Positions 19,448-28,284 of a stretch of DNA of 64,000 nucleotides are shown here, piece after piece. Under the pieces are notes generated by a model. That model was not told the origin of the DNA. It ran no database searches and was given only the letters and a program-made list of their open reading frames with translations. Made by a program: the position numbers and the translations under genes. Source of the DNA: Burkholderia sp. MS389 (lineage in GTDB: Bacteria > Pseudomonadota > Gammaproteobacteria > Burkholderiales > Burkholderiaceae); contig NZ_CP045994.1 in the NCBI RefSeq assembly GCF_016899425.1, positions 1,302,001-1,366,000 of the forward strand, in the 5' to 3' direction. The number at the start of each line of letters is the position of its first letter. Position 1 is the stretch's first letter.

Positions 19448-19939
19448 GCGGCGGGCTCCTGTAAGCGGGGGACAACGGCACGAAGCCATTGAGGACAGCC
19501 CGAAGTGTGCCTGCATTACTTTTGCGGAAAAAGCCGCATCCGGACGAAATTATCTTGATTTCATGTCAATAATGCGGCGTGTGTGGGGCGTGACTCGACG
19601 CGCAACAGGAAAAAAGCCCCGACCACAGGGGGTCCGTGGCCGGGGCGGAAACGCATCCTCTCTTTGGCACGAGGAATTGGATGCGCGGGCAGTATATTTC
19701 GGGCCAGGACGATTCGAATCGGCGTTAAACGGCCGTTTTGGGTGTCAATTTGAAAATAGCGGCGTCGTGACGCCGTCCGTCGGCGTTCTGAAAGATTTTT
19801 CGGTGGCACGGCGGCGTCGTTCAGTGCTCAAAAACAGCGAAAACGGCGAAAGCGGCGAGATCGCGGAGGGCGATTCCGTCCAGCGGCCGGCGCTGCAAGT
19901 TGCATCGCCCGATCGCGCGGCGAGGCATCCGGCGTACGT
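19448..19939. other. 492-bp stretch without a gene
   Basis: It holds the presumed promoter of the MFS efflux gene next to 19448 and the minus-strand terminator at 19610-19646. The rest (19650-19939) is somewhat AT-richer than the surroundings, with no recognisable coding or RNA feature. Confidence 0.5.
19610..19646 (-). terminator. Rho-independent terminator, minus strand
   Basis: On the minus strand GCCCCGGCCAC pairs with GTGGTCGGGGC (one mismatch), followed by TTTTTT. It lies 294 bp beyond the stop of the LysR-type gene at 19940 and probably ends that transcript. Confidence 0.75.
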
Positions 19940-20851
19940 TCAGCCCGGTTCGCCGGCCGCGTCGCGGACCGCCGCGAGAAACCGCGCCACGACGGGCGAC
20001 GGGGCTGCCGCCGCGCCGTCGAACACGAACTCGATGTCGAAGCGGCTCGCGAGCGCGTCGAGCGCGACGAGCCGGACCGTGCGCGGGCAGGTCGGCGACG
20101 CGCTTTCCGGCACGAACGCGCAGCCCATGCCGGCCGCGACGAGGCCGATCAGCGTCGGGATGTCGCTGCCGACCTGCGCGATGCGCGGCGTGAAGCCGGC
20201 CTGCTCGCACTGCGTCATCAGGAACCGGTGGTGCGCGGCGGAGCGCTGCGCATCGAACCAGACGAACGGCTCGTTCGCGACGTCGGCCAGCGTGCGCGGC
20301 GCGACGAAGCGGCCGCCCGGCGGCGCGGGCATCGCGAGCACGAAGCGGTCGCTCAGCAGCCGCACGCCCGTCAGGTGCGGCGCTTCCTCGCGACGCCACG
20401 CCATGATCCCGGCGTCGAGCTGGCCGCGCATCAGCGCGCTCGCCTGTTCGGCCGACAGCATCGGCGCGATCGACAGTTTCACGTCCGGGCACGCATCGCG
20501 AAACGCCTTGAGGACGTTCGCGACGACCGGCAGCGGCAGGCAGTTCGGCAGCGCGCCGAGCCGCAGTTCGCCGAGCTGGCCGGCCGCGCTGCGCAGCGCG
20601 CGCTCGCGGCTGTCCTGCAGCATCGCGAGCAGGCCGGTCGCATCGTGCAGGAAGCTCGTGCCGGCCGCCGTGAGCGTGACGCCCGTCGCGCGACGAATCA
20701 GCAGCGGCGTGCCGATCGCGTCCTCGAGTTCGCGGATCTGTCGCGACAGCGCGGGTTGGACGATGCCGGCCGCACGGGCGCCGGCCATCACGCTGCCGGC
20801 CTGGGCGACGGCGACGAAGTAGCGCAGGTGACGCAGTTCGATCTGGCGCAT
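19940..20851 (-). CDS. LysR-family transcriptional regulator
   Basis: 303 residues. The N-terminal MRQIELRHLRYFVAVAQAGS leads into the helix-turn-helix (ARAAGIVQPALSRQIRELED) and then the effector domain. The start at 20849-20851 is the family's canonical first residue; longer upstream starts add unrelated residues. It is divergent from the PLP-dependent dehydratase gene across 161 bp and is its likely regulator. It is of the CbbR/NAC-like small-HTH subtype; the ligand is unknown. Confidence 0.9.
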   Translation of the reverse strand: MRQIELRHLRYFVAVAQAGSVMAGARAAGIVQPALSRQIRELEDAIGTPLLIRRATGVTLTAAGTSFLHDATGLLAMLQDSRERALRSAAGQLGELRLGALPNCLPLPVVANVLKAFRDACPDVKLSIAPMLSAEQASALMRGQLDAGIMAWRREEAPHLTGVRLLSDRFVLAMPAPPGGRFVAPRTLADVANEPFVWFDAQRSAAHHRFLMTQCEQAGFTPRIAQVGSDIPTLIGLVAAGMGCAFVPESASPTCPRTVRLVALDALASRFDIEFVFDGAAAAPSPVVARFLAAVRDAAGEPG

Positions 20852-21012
20852 GCGGTGTGGGGTCTGATGTGTGGATATGCCTGTGAAGCATAGCAAACGC
20901 CATTCGATGGTATTGGAAAGCATGGCAGGCCTGCCGTACGATGACCGTCATTGCCGAATGCGCGTCGTTGCGCGTCGTGTGCGTTTCCTCCGTCCTCATT
21001 GCGTTCCGTCCC

Positions 21013-21933
21013 ATGCCGCTTCATATCCCGACTCCTTATATCCGCTCGCCGATCGCATCCCGCCGGCTCGGCACGACCATCCGGCTGAAGCTCGAGGCGC
21101 TGCAGCCGTCGGGTTCGTTCAAGCTGCGCGGCATCGGCGCCGTCTGCGAGGCGCGGCACGCCGCCGGCGCACGGCGATTCGTGTCGTCGTCGGGCGGCAA
21201 CGCGGGCATCGCGGTCGCGTACTGCGGCCGCGAGCTCGGCGTGCCGGTGCGCGTCGTCGTGCCGGAAAGCACGTCGGCGCGGGCGCGCGAGTTGATCCGC
21301 GTCGAAGGCGCGGAACTCGTCGTGCACGGCGCGAGCTGGGCCGAGGCGAACGCGTTCGCGCAGTCGGCGCTCGACGCGCACGACGCGTTCGTGCATCCGT
21401 TCGACGATCGCGTGCTGTGGCAGGGCCACGCGACGATGATCGACGAGATGGCGGCGGCCGGCCCGAAGCCCGACGCGGTCGTGCTTGCTGTGGGCGGCGG
21501 CGGTCTGCTGTGCGGCGTGCTGGAAGGGCTGGCGCGCAACGGCTGGCACGACGTGCCGGTCGTCGCGGCCGAGACGGAAGGCGCCGACTGCTATGCGCGC
21601 TCGGTCGCGCAGGGGCGTCCGGTCGAACTGGCGGCCATCTCGAGCATCGCGACGACGCTCGGCGCGAAGCGGCCGTGCGACGCGGCGGTCGAATGGGCGA
21701 CACGCCACGCGATCCATCCGGTCGTCGTGTCCGACGCCGACGCGGTGGCGGCGTCGCTGCGGTTTCTCGACGAACACAGGATCGTCGTCGAGCCCGCGTG
21801 CGGCGCGGCGCTGGCCGCGCTGGAGCGGCCGGTGCGGGTGCTCGCGTCGGCCGCGGACATCGCCGTGATCGTCTGCGGCGGGGTGGCCACGACCGCCGAG
21901 GATCTGCAGACGCTGCGCGCGACGTTGCGGTAG
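21013..21933 (+). CDS. PLP-dependent serine/threonine dehydratase-like enzyme
   Basis: 306 residues of fold type II PLP enzymes. The cofactor Lys37 lies in PSGSFKLRG, the substrate-phosphate loop is SSGGNAGIA, and the cofactor phosphate loop is GGGGLLCG near residue 165. These enzymes deaminate L-serine or L-threonine to 2-oxoacids. It is shorter than biosynthetic IlvA and has no C-terminal regulatory domain, so a catabolic role is likely. ATG at 21013; the upstream extension of the open frame is not conserved-looking. It is divergent from a LysR gene. Confidence 0.86.
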   Translation: MPLHIPTPYIRSPIASRRLGTTIRLKLEALQPSGSFKLRGIGAVCEARHAAGARRFVSSSGGNAGIAVAYCGRELGVPVRVVVPESTSARARELIRVEGAELVVHGASWAEANAFAQSALDAHDAFVHPFDDRVLWQGHATMIDEMAAAGPKPDAVVLAVGGGGLLCGVLEGLARNGWHDVPVVAAETEGADCYARSVAQGRPVELAAISSIATTLGAKRPCDAAVEWATRHAIHPVVVSDADAVAASLRFLDEHRIVVEPACGAALAALERPVRVLASAADIAVIVCGGVATTAEDLQTLRATLR

Positions 21934-21962
21934 GCGAGTGCGCGGGTGAGCAGCGCACTCGC
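21934..21962 (+). terminator. Hairpin directly after the dehydratase stop
   Basis: GCGAGTGCGC (21934-21943) and GCGCACTCGC (21953-21962) are exact inverted copies with a 9-nt loop, starting 1 nt after the stop. No T tract, so it is a weak or Rho-assisted stop at best. The stretch on to 22184 holds nothing else I can name. Confidence 0.4.
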
Positions 21963-22184
21963 GAGACGGCGGATTGCTTGCGATTGTCGCGCGCGGTGAC
22001 GGCGGGTCTGGCGCGTGCATGGCGAACCGCCACGCGTCGACGTTGCCTTACCGTCAATCCCGCGCGACCATGCGCGGTCGACGCACGGCCGGATGGGCGG
22101 AAACGACTTCAGGAACGTTGCGGAAGGGGGGCGTGTCGTCGCGCCGCGCCGCATGCGGCCGGGCGCGACGATACGGGAGCGCGA

Positions 22185-23378
22185 TCAATTCGCGATGGGT
22201 GCGCTCGCGCCGGACGGCGTGGACGATGCGACGGGGTTGGCGGTAGCCGGCGCAGGCGATGCGCTTGACGGCGCCGATGCCGATGCGGGCGTGGATGCCG
22301 CTGACGAAGGCGCGGCCGAGGACGACGACGGCGTAGCGGTGGCCGCGGCTGTTGCCGGCTCCGACAGAGCCAGGGGCGGGGAAACCGGCGCGGCCGTCGA
22401 ACCGGAGGTCGACGAAGGTGCCGGCGCGGTTGCCGGACCGGAAACCGGCTTAGGCGCCGAAGCTGGTGCAGCAGACGAAGCGGGAGCGGGAGCCGGGGTC
22501 GATGCAGGCGCCGGGCCGGCAGCCGAAGCCGGCGCAGGCGCAGGCGCAGAAGCGGCCGCGGGTGCCGCCCCCGAGGCCGGCACCGGCCCGGACGCCGCCG
22601 TCGGCGCCGCGGCGCGCATCGCAGCCGGCGCCGCGATGGCCGATGCCGCGGCCGGCACGGCATTCGCGCCCGACCCCGGCGCGACACCCGTCGCCGACAG
22701 CGGCACCGGCGCCGCGGGCGGCGTCGGCACGACCGGCGTCGTCATCTTCATCGGTTCGCCCTGCGGCGTCGGCGCGGGCTCGGGCAGCGGCGCGACGGGC
22801 TCCTTCTCCGCGGCCTTCACGGTCGCGCGGTCGCGGCGCGCCGGGTCGATCTTCAGGAAATGGTCGACGAGCGTGAAGAAGCGTTCATAGAACACGCCGG
22901 CGGGAATCGTCTCGCTCGCGGTCTTGACGAGCGCGTCGTCGCTCGACCCGATCGGCAGCGACAGCGAGCCGAACACGCTCAAGCCCACGCTGGCCGACGT
23001 ATTCGATTTCTTCAGCGTATAGCGGTCCTGCACCGCGTTCACGTACGCGATGCTCGACGCGCCGTCCGCCGTCGCGTCCGCGCACACGACGTGAAACTCG
23101 ATCACGACGTGCATGTCGTTGCTCGGCTGGAAATTCTTGCTGCCGTCGACCGCGTCGTTGCGCGACGACGACACCACGTAGCCCTGGCTCAGCAGCGCGC
23201 GCCGGGCGGCCTCGCAGGCCGCGTCGGATTTCGAGTGGAACGTATGCGCATACGGGCTGCTGGTCGCGTCGAACTGTTCCTGCTGGTAGATCGGCTTGGG
23301 CGGCGACGAGCATGCCGCCAGCACGGCCGCGGCCGCGAGCGCGCACGAAACGGAAAACAGGCGAAATCGGTTGTGCAT
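22185..23378 (-). CDS. DUF2242-type lipoprotein with a long Ala/Pro/Ser tail
   Basis: 397 residues. Lipoprotein signal with lipobox LAAC, acylated Cys23, so anchored in the membrane facing the periplasm. The folded part (about 30-215) matches what I know of the DUF2242 family (PIYQQEQFD, SSSRNDAVDGSKNFQPSNDMH). After about residue 225 comes some 170 residues of Ala, Pro and Ser with almost no charge, a probable disordered or wall-spanning tail that is not part of the family core. Start at 23376-23378 chosen for the signal peptide. Function unknown. Confidence 0.82.
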   Translation of the reverse strand: MHNRFRLFSVSCALAAAAVLAACSSPPKPIYQQEQFDATSSPYAHTFHSKSDAACEAARRALLSQGYVVSSSRNDAVDGSKNFQPSNDMHVVIEFHVVCADATADGASSIAYVNAVQDRYTLKKSNTSASVGLSVFGSLSLPIGSSDDALVKTASETIPAGVFYERFFTLVDHFLKIDPARRDRATVKAAEKEPVAPLPEPAPTPQGEPMKMTTPVVPTPPAAPVPLSATGVAPGSGANAVPAAASAIAAPAAMRAAAPTAASGPVPASGAAPAAASAPAPAPASAAGPAPASTPAPAPASSAAPASAPKPVSGPATAPAPSSTSGSTAAPVSPPLALSEPATAAATATPSSSSAAPSSAASTPASASAPSSASPAPATANPVASSTPSGASAPIAN

Positions 23379-23493
23379 GGCGTCTTTCAGAAGGCTCGGC
23401 GAGAGGCGGCGCAAGGGGAGTGCCCGGATTGATGCGGCGCACATCTCGTATGGCCGGGGCGACATTATAGTTTCGTTTGGTGTCGCGCTCGCT

Positions 23494-24387
23494 TCAGTCG
23501 GCCGGCGCGCCGCGCGCCGCGGCCAGCAATTGCGCCGTCAGCGGATGATGTTCGCCGCGCCGGGAGCGGATCGCGTGGATCTCCTCGGTCACGTCGCCCG
23601 CGCGCCCGAGCCGCCTGAGCCCGCGCAGCAGCGACGCATCGTTCGCGCCGAGTTCGCTCAGCGGAAACACGCCGAGGCCGCGCGCCGCGAACACGGCCAT
23701 CAGCGCGCTGTCCTCGAACTCGCCGGCCACGCGCGGCACGATCCGCGCGCTTTCCAGCCACAGGTCGAGACGCGCGCGCAATGCCGAATGCGCAGTCGGC
23801 AGCAGCACCGGCAGCTCGGCCAGGCAGTGCGGATAGCGCTGCCGCGCGGCCGGCGTGACGAGCGCCGCGGGCCCGTACCAGTCGACCGGCGACGCGACGA
23901 GCCGCTCGCTCGTCACGCGCAGGTTCGACCCCGATGGCGCGCCTTGCCCGGCCAGCACGAGATCCAGGTGATGCAGCGCGAGTTCCGCGAGCAGCGCGTC
24001 GTGCTCGCCTTCGTGGCACAGCAGCCGCAGCGTGGGCGTGTCGAGCACCGGGGCCAGGATTGCGTGCGCGGCGAGCTTGGAGATGCCGTCCGCGAGGCCG
24101 ACCGCGAGCCGCACGGTCGGCTGGCTGGCCGCCGCGCGCACGTCGTCGGGGATCAGCCGGCCCATCTCGAAGATGATTTCCGCGCGCGCAAAGGCGGCCT
24201 GCCCGGCGTCGGTCATCGCGACGCCGCGCCCGGCCGGGCGCAGCAACTGGTGGCCGAGCGCTTTCTCCAGCTCGCGCACCTGCGCGCTGATCGTCTGCAC
24301 GGCCATGTCCAGCCGGCCGGCCGCGCGCGCGAAGCCGCCTTCCTTCACGACGACCCAGAAATAGTACAGATGGCGAAAATTCAGCAT
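23494..24387 (-). CDS. nhaR: LysR-family regulator, NhaR-like
   Basis: 297 residues. The N-terminus MLNFRHLYYFWVVVKEGGFA and the DMAVQTISAQVRELE recognition region are characteristic of NhaR, the activator of Na+/H+ antiporter genes in enterobacteria. No antiporter gene is adjacent. It is instead divergent from a terC gene over 110 bp of AT-rich DNA, so it may regulate that. Start at 24385-24387 chosen by family alignment. The subfamily call is from the N-terminal pattern only. Confidence 0.82.
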   Translation of the reverse strand: MLNFRHLYYFWVVVKEGGFARAAGRLDMAVQTISAQVRELEKALGHQLLRPAGRGVAMTDAGQAAFARAEIIFEMGRLIPDDVRAAASQPTVRLAVGLADGISKLAAHAILAPVLDTPTLRLLCHEGEHDALLAELALHHLDLVLAGQGAPSGSNLRVTSERLVASPVDWYGPAALVTPAARQRYPHCLAELPVLLPTAHSALRARLDLWLESARIVPRVAGEFEDSALMAVFAARGLGVFPLSELGANDASLLRGLRRLGRAGDVTEEIHAIRSRRGEHHPLTAQLLAAARGAPAD

Positions 24388-24497
24388 CGGCGCGCGATAT
24401 ATCGAAAAAACCGAACTCAAAGTCAGATTCTCGCTGATTTTTCCGAAGTACGGGGCGGCATATCATCGGGCTTTCCACTTTCGTATCGGCCCATCCC

Positions 24498-25253
24498 ATG
24501 GACTACCTGCTGACGCTTGCCACCGACCCCGCCGTCTGGGCCGCGCTCCTGACGCTCGTCGTGATGGAAGTCGTGCTCGGCATCGACAACCTGATCTTCA
24601 TCTCCATCCTCAGCAACAAGCTGCCCGAAGCGCAGCGCGCCCGCACGCAGCGCCTCGGCATCGCGCTCGCGCTGGTGATGCGCCTCGCGCTGCTCGGTAG
24701 CGTCGCGTGGATCGCGAGCCTGACCGAACCCGTGTTCACGCTGTTCGATCATGCGTTTTCGTGGCGCGACATGATCCTGCTGTCGGGCGGCCTGTTCCTC
24801 GTGTGGAAGGCGACCACCGAGATCCATCACCACGTGTCGCACGACGGTGACGGCGCGGGCGGCGCCGCCGGCGCGGCCGGCCTGACGATGTGGGCCGCGA
24901 TCGGCCAGATCGTGATGCTCGACATCGTGTTCTCGATCGACAGCATCGTGACCGCGATCGGCATGACCGAGCACGTTCCGATCATGTTCGTCGCCGTGAT
25001 CGTCGCCGTGAGCGTGATGCTGTTCGCCGCGCAGCCGCTCGCGCGTTTCATCGACCGCAACCCGACGATCGTGATGCTCGCGCTGTCGTTCCTGGTCGTG
25101 ATCGGCATGACGCTGATCGCCGAAGGGTTCGGTTCGCACGTGCCGAAGGGGTACATCTATGCGGCGATGGCGTTCTCGGCGTTCGTCGAGGGCATGAACA
25201 TGCTGGCGCGGCGCGCGAAGGCGAAGCGTGCGGCGCACGTGGCGCGCGACTGA
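24498..25253 (+). CDS. TerC-family integral membrane protein
   Basis: 251 residues, seven hydrophobic segments. The TerC signature [18 protein letters not shown] is near residue 20, and the second half has [17 protein letters not shown], each with a membrane-embedded Asp. The family is linked to manganese export and tellurite resistance. A His-rich loop ([12 protein letters not shown]) lies between segments. A NhaR-like regulator is divergent and a small zinc-ribbon protein is 90 bp downstream. Role as a Mn exporter is inferred from family. Confidence 0.9.
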   Translation: MDYLLTLATDPAVWAALLTLVVMEVVLGIDNLIFISILSNKLPEAQRARTQRLGIALALVMRLALLGSVAWIASLTEPVFTLFDHAFSWRDMILLSGGLFLVWKATTEIHHHVSHDGDGAGGAAGAAGLTMWAAIGQIVMLDIVFSIDSIVTAIGMTEHVPIMFVAVIVAVSVMLFAAQPLARFIDRNPTIVMLALSFLVVIGMTLIAEGFGSHVPKGYIYAAMAFSAFVEGMNMLARRAKAKRAAHVARD

Positions 25254-25343
25254 GCCGGCGCGCGGGATGCCGGCCGCCGCGGCGGCCGGTTCGCGCGCCT
25301 CGTACGGAATCCGGATGAAATTCGCACGGAAAGGAGAAACGCG

Positions 25344-25646
25344 ATGAAATGTCCTGTCTGCAAGACGCCCGACCTGCTGATGGCCGAGCGCCAGTCGATC
25401 GAGATCGACTACTGTCCGACCTGCCGCGGCGTGTGGCTCGATCGCGGCGAGCTCGACAAGCTGATCGCACGCGAGACCGGCGACGCGCCGGCTCGCCGCG
25501 ATGCCGCGCCGGCGCAGCACGACGCGCACGCGTCGCGCGAGCGCGACGACGGCTGGGGCCGCGACGGCCGCTCGCACGACGATCGATACCGGCACGACGG
25601 CCGGCGCCGCAAGAAGTCGGTGTTCGACCTGTTCGATTTCGATTGA
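25344..25646 (+). CDS. Small zinc-ribbon (TFIIB-like) protein
   Basis: 100 residues. One zinc ribbon with Cys3, Cys6, Cys24 and Cys27 (CPVC and CPTC), then GVWLDRGELDKLI, the usual form of the zf-TFIIB family. The C-terminal half is rich in Asp, Arg and His and ends in KKSVFDLFDFD. GGAG sits 9 nt before the ATG. The family is common but uncharacterised; it may bind nucleic acid or sense metal. Possibly co-transcribed with terC. Confidence 0.87.
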   Translation: MKCPVCKTPDLLMAERQSIEIDYCPTCRGVWLDRGELDKLIARETGDAPARRDAAPAQHDAHASRERDDGWGRDGRSHDDRYRHDGRRRKKSVFDLFDFD

Positions 25647-25685
25647 ATCTGAAGTCCGTGCGTTTGAGCGCGCACGGCCCGATGC

Positions 25686-25727
25686 AAAAAAGCCCCGCCC
25701 GGCATCACGCCGGAGCGGGGCATTTTC
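25686..25727. terminator. Bidirectional terminator between convergent genes
   Basis: AAAAAAGCCCCGC and GCGGGGCATTTT flank an inner CGG/CCG pair. The A run on the left serves as a T tract for minus-strand hsp20 transcripts and the TTTT on the right serves the plus-strand zinc-ribbon gene. Confidence 0.85.
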
Positions 25728-25758
25728 ATGCGCGTCGCGTCAGCACACGCGTCGACCC

Positions 25759-26169
25759 TTACGCATTGCCGGCCGTCACGTCGATGCGGCGCGGGCGCGT
25801 TTCCTCGCGGCGCGGGATCGTCAGCGTCAGCACGCCGTCGCGCAGGTTCGCGTCGATCCGCGACGTGTCGAGATCGGCGCTCAGCACGAACGACCGTGCA
25901 TAGCGCGTCGCGCGCACTTCCGCGTGTCGCACGCGCAGGTCGGCCGGCGTGTCGAGTTGCGTCGCGGCTTCGATCGTCAGCGTCGTGTCGTGCACCTTCA
26001 CGTCGAGGTTCTCGCGCGGCACGCCGGGCAGGTCGGCCCGCAGCGTGACGCCGCGCGCGTCCTCGACGATGTCGACGGACGGGGTGATCGCGGGCCGGCG
26101 CGCGGCTTCGGCGGCGGCAGCGTGAACGGTGCTCGGGTGGCGTTCGGCCAGGGTCGGGTTCGTGTTCAT
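25759..26169 (-). CDS. Small heat-shock protein (Hsp20/alpha-crystallin)
   Basis: A 136-residue ATP-independent holdase. The alpha-crystallin domain runs from about residue 45 (VDIVEDARGVTLRADLPGV) to ANLRDGVLTLTIPR, the conserved terminal strand motif. The C-terminus RPRRIDV serves as the I-X-I/V oligomerisation tail. Start at 26167-26169. It follows a second hsp20 gene after 16 nt, so both are expected from one heat-shock transcript. Confidence 0.9.
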   Translation of the reverse strand: MNTNPTLAERHPSTVHAAAAEAARRPAITPSVDIVEDARGVTLRADLPGVPRENLDVKVHDTTLTIEAATQLDTPADLRVRHAEVRATRYARSFVLSADLDTSRIDANLRDGVLTLTIPRREETRPRRIDVTAGNA

Positions 26170-26185
26170 GTCGGTATCCTGAAGA

Positions 26186-26626
26186 TTACTGAATGGTGAT
26201 CGCACGCGGCTTCGATGCTTCGCGCCGACCGACGCGAATCAGCAGGCAGCCGTTCTCGTAGCGGGCGCTGACCTGCTCGGGGGCCGCGTCGCGCGGCAGT
26301 TCGACCACGCGGCGGAACGCGCCGTGAAAGCGCTCCTGCGCATACGTGCGCACGTCGTCGCCTTCGGTGCGCGGCGCCGGTTTGCGCTCGCCGCTGATCG
26401 TCAGCAGGTCCTTGTCGATCGACACGTCGAAGTCGGCCGCGGCCATGCCGGGTGCGAACGCGACGATCTCGATCGCATCGTCGGTGGCGCCGACGTTGAG
26501 CGCGGGAAACGCGCCGGCGCGCCCCGCACGGATGCCGGACGGCCGTTCGCCGAGCAGGCTCGCCATCTGCCGCTGCACGCGGGCGAATTCGTCGAACAAG
26601 TCGTAGCCGTGATGGATACCGCTCAT
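26186..26626 (-). CDS. Small heat-shock protein (Hsp20/alpha-crystallin)
   Basis: A 146-residue chaperone. The N-terminal arm YDLFDEFARVQRQM is like IbpA. The crystallin domain spans about 50-135 with IVAFAPGMAAADFDVSIDKD and the terminal YENGCLLIRVGRRE, and the tail ends RAITIQ. AGGAGG precedes the ATG at 26624-26626 at ideal spacing; the frame is open upstream without any conserved sequence. It is the first gene of the pair. A sigma32-like promoter lies 128 bp upstream. Confidence 0.91.
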   Translation of the reverse strand: MSGIHHGYDLFDEFARVQRQMASLLGERPSGIRAGRAGAFPALNVGATDDAIEIVAFAPGMAAADFDVSIDKDLLTISGERKPAPRTEGDDVRTYAQERFHGAFRRVVELPRDAAPEQVSARYENGCLLIRVGRREASKPRAITIQ

Positions 26627-26753
26627 GTTGGTCCTCCTGAACAGGGAACGCGGGAGACGTGACGGCGCGACGCCTGCGGCGGGCGCGACGGGTGGCTCCA
26701 CGGGGTCGATAACGGGGGCGGTGCGTTGCATGCGGCACTGCCCGACGACGCTT

Positions 26754-26782
26754 AATTAGTGGCCGCCGCCGCGCATTTCAAG
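26754..26782 (-). promoter_or_regulatory. Sigma32-type heat-shock promoter of the hsp20 pair
   Basis: On the minus strand CTTGAAA (26782-26776) is an exact match to the sigma32 -35 consensus; 13 nt later comes CCACTAATT (26762-26754), a partial match to CCCCATNTA. Spacing and position upstream of two chaperone genes fit. Confidence 0.7.
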
Positions 26783-26873
26783 AGGGAATTTGCAATCGGC
26801 GTCGACGCGTGCGCAGGGGATTCGATGCGACAATCGCCGCGACATATCCGCAGACCAACCACACGGGACAACC

Positions 26874-27791
26874 ATGGACATTCGACGTATCGCGATCGTC
26901 GGCGCCGGCGTGATCGGCGCGAGCTGGGCCGCTTTCTACCTGACGCAAGGCTTCGACGTCGTCGCGACCGACCCGGCGCCGCAAGCCGACGCGCGGCTGC
27001 GCGACGCGCTCGCCGCCTTCCTCGGCGAGCGGGCCGCCGAACCTTCCGCGCGGCTGTCGTTCGACGCCGATCTCGTGCGCGCGCTGGACGGCGTCGACTT
27101 CGTGCAGGAGAACGGCCCCGAGCGGCTCGACCTGAAGCGCGCGCTTTACCGCCAGATGGACGACGTGCTGCCCGCGCACGTGCCGATCGCATCGAGCTCG
27201 TCGGGCCTGAAGATGTCCGAGATCCAGACCGCGTGCGCGAAGCATCCGGAGCGCTGCCTGATTGCGCATCCGTTCAATCCGCCGCACCTGATTCCGCTCG
27301 TCGAGCTGGTCGGCGGCGACGCGACCGGCCAGGACGTGATCGCGCGCGTGAAGCAGTTCTACGATGCGCTCGGCAAGCAGACGATCGTGCTGAACAAGGA
27401 GATGACCGGCCACGTCGCCAACCGGCTCGCGGCCGCGCTGTTCCGCGAGGTGTATCACCTCGTCGGCGAAGGCGTCGTGAGCGTCGCCGATGCGGACAAG
27501 GCCGTCGCGTGGGGCCCCGGCCTGCGCTGGGGACTAATGGGGCAGTGTCTGACCTATCACCTTGGCGGCGGCGCGGGCGGGATCGCGCATTTCCTCGAAC
27601 ACCTGTCGGGGCCGATCACGAGCTGGTGGGACGACCTCGGCACGCCGTCGTTCGATCCGGAAGTCGATCGCAAGCTGACCGACGAGCTGCGCACGATCCA
27701 GGGCGAGCGCTCGATGCAGGAACTGGCGGCGGAGCGCGACCGGTTGCTCGTCGAGCTGATCGACGCGCGGCGCCGCAGCTTCCTGCCCTGA
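26874..27791 (+). CDS. 3-hydroxyacyl-CoA dehydrogenase-family enzyme (L-carnitine/gulonate dehydrogenase-like)
   Basis: 305 residues. N-terminal NAD-binding domain with IVGAGVIGASWA (about 7-18); catalytic His in IAHPFNPPHLIPLVELVGG (about 138-156), as in carnitine and L-gulonate dehydrogenases; C-terminal helical domain with GHVANRL. It lacks the thioesterase extension of some carnitine dehydrogenases. ATG at 26874. No neighbour points to a pathway, so the substrate (carnitine, gulonate or a hydroxy acid) is open. Confidence 0.83.
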   Translation: MDIRRIAIVGAGVIGASWAAFYLTQGFDVVATDPAPQADARLRDALAAFLGERAAEPSARLSFDADLVRALDGVDFVQENGPERLDLKRALYRQMDDVLPAHVPIASSSSGLKMSEIQTACAKHPERCLIAHPFNPPHLIPLVELVGGDATGQDVIARVKQFYDALGKQTIVLNKEMTGHVANRLAAALFREVYHLVGEGVVSVADADKAVAWGPGLRWGLMGQCLTYHLGGGAGGIAHFLEHLSGPITSWWDDLGTPSFDPEVDRKLTDELRTIQGERSMQELAAERDRLLVELIDARRRSFLP

Positions 27792-27828
27792 TCCTCATCC
27801 GGTCGCGCCAGCGCAGTGGCGGCGCCGG

Positions 27829-28113
27829 TCATTGCTGCGACATCGCCTGGCTGGCGGGCGGCGTGTGAGCCAGCCACGTGGGGCTCACGGCCTGCACGAG
27901 TTCGCGGTTGCGCGCACGGGTCGCGGCGTTCGGCGGGTAGTTGCCGTCGTTGGTCGGCAGTTCGCCGTCGAGATAGGCCTGCTTGAGCTGGTCGATGACT
28001 TCCGCGCGTGTCAGGCCTTGTTGTGCGGGGGCCGACGCGTCGGTCTGGGCAAAGGCGGGGGACAGCAAGGCGGCTGCAGTGGTCGCGACGGCGAATCGCA
28101 GGACGTTCTTCAT
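27829..28113 (-). CDS. Small secreted DUF4148 protein
   Basis: 94 residues. Signal peptide MKNVLRFAVATTAAALLSPAFA, cleaved before QTDA. The mature part has LTRAEVIDQLKQAYLDGELP then NYPPNA, the hallmark of DUF4148 proteins, which are numerous in Burkholderia. Periplasmic or secreted; function unknown. It stands alone, convergent to the dehydrogenase gene with a 37-bp gap. Confidence 0.87.
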   Translation of the reverse strand: MKNVLRFAVATTAAALLSPAFAQTDASAPAQQGLTRAEVIDQLKQAYLDGELPTNDGNYPPNAATRARNRELVQAVSPTWLAHTPPASQAMSQQ

Positions 28114-28284
28114 GGCGGGCTCCGATCAAGGGGACGGGGTGCCGGACTCGCGCGGCGATGCGCGGTGCGTTCGGATGGGGCCCATTGTCGCGAGCGGGTG
28201 CTGCGCGGACGATGACGCGTTCCGGGCAAAGCTGTCAGGTGCCGCTGGATGCGACCGCGCCCGCGTGCGGTGCCCGCCGTGCCG

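Noticed and set aside
15962-19492. 1176-codon plus-strand frame crossing three genes
   Set aside because: It overlaps the amidohydrolase, the deacetylase-like gene and the opposite-strand MFS gene in another frame; Arg/Ala-rich with no recognisable motif.
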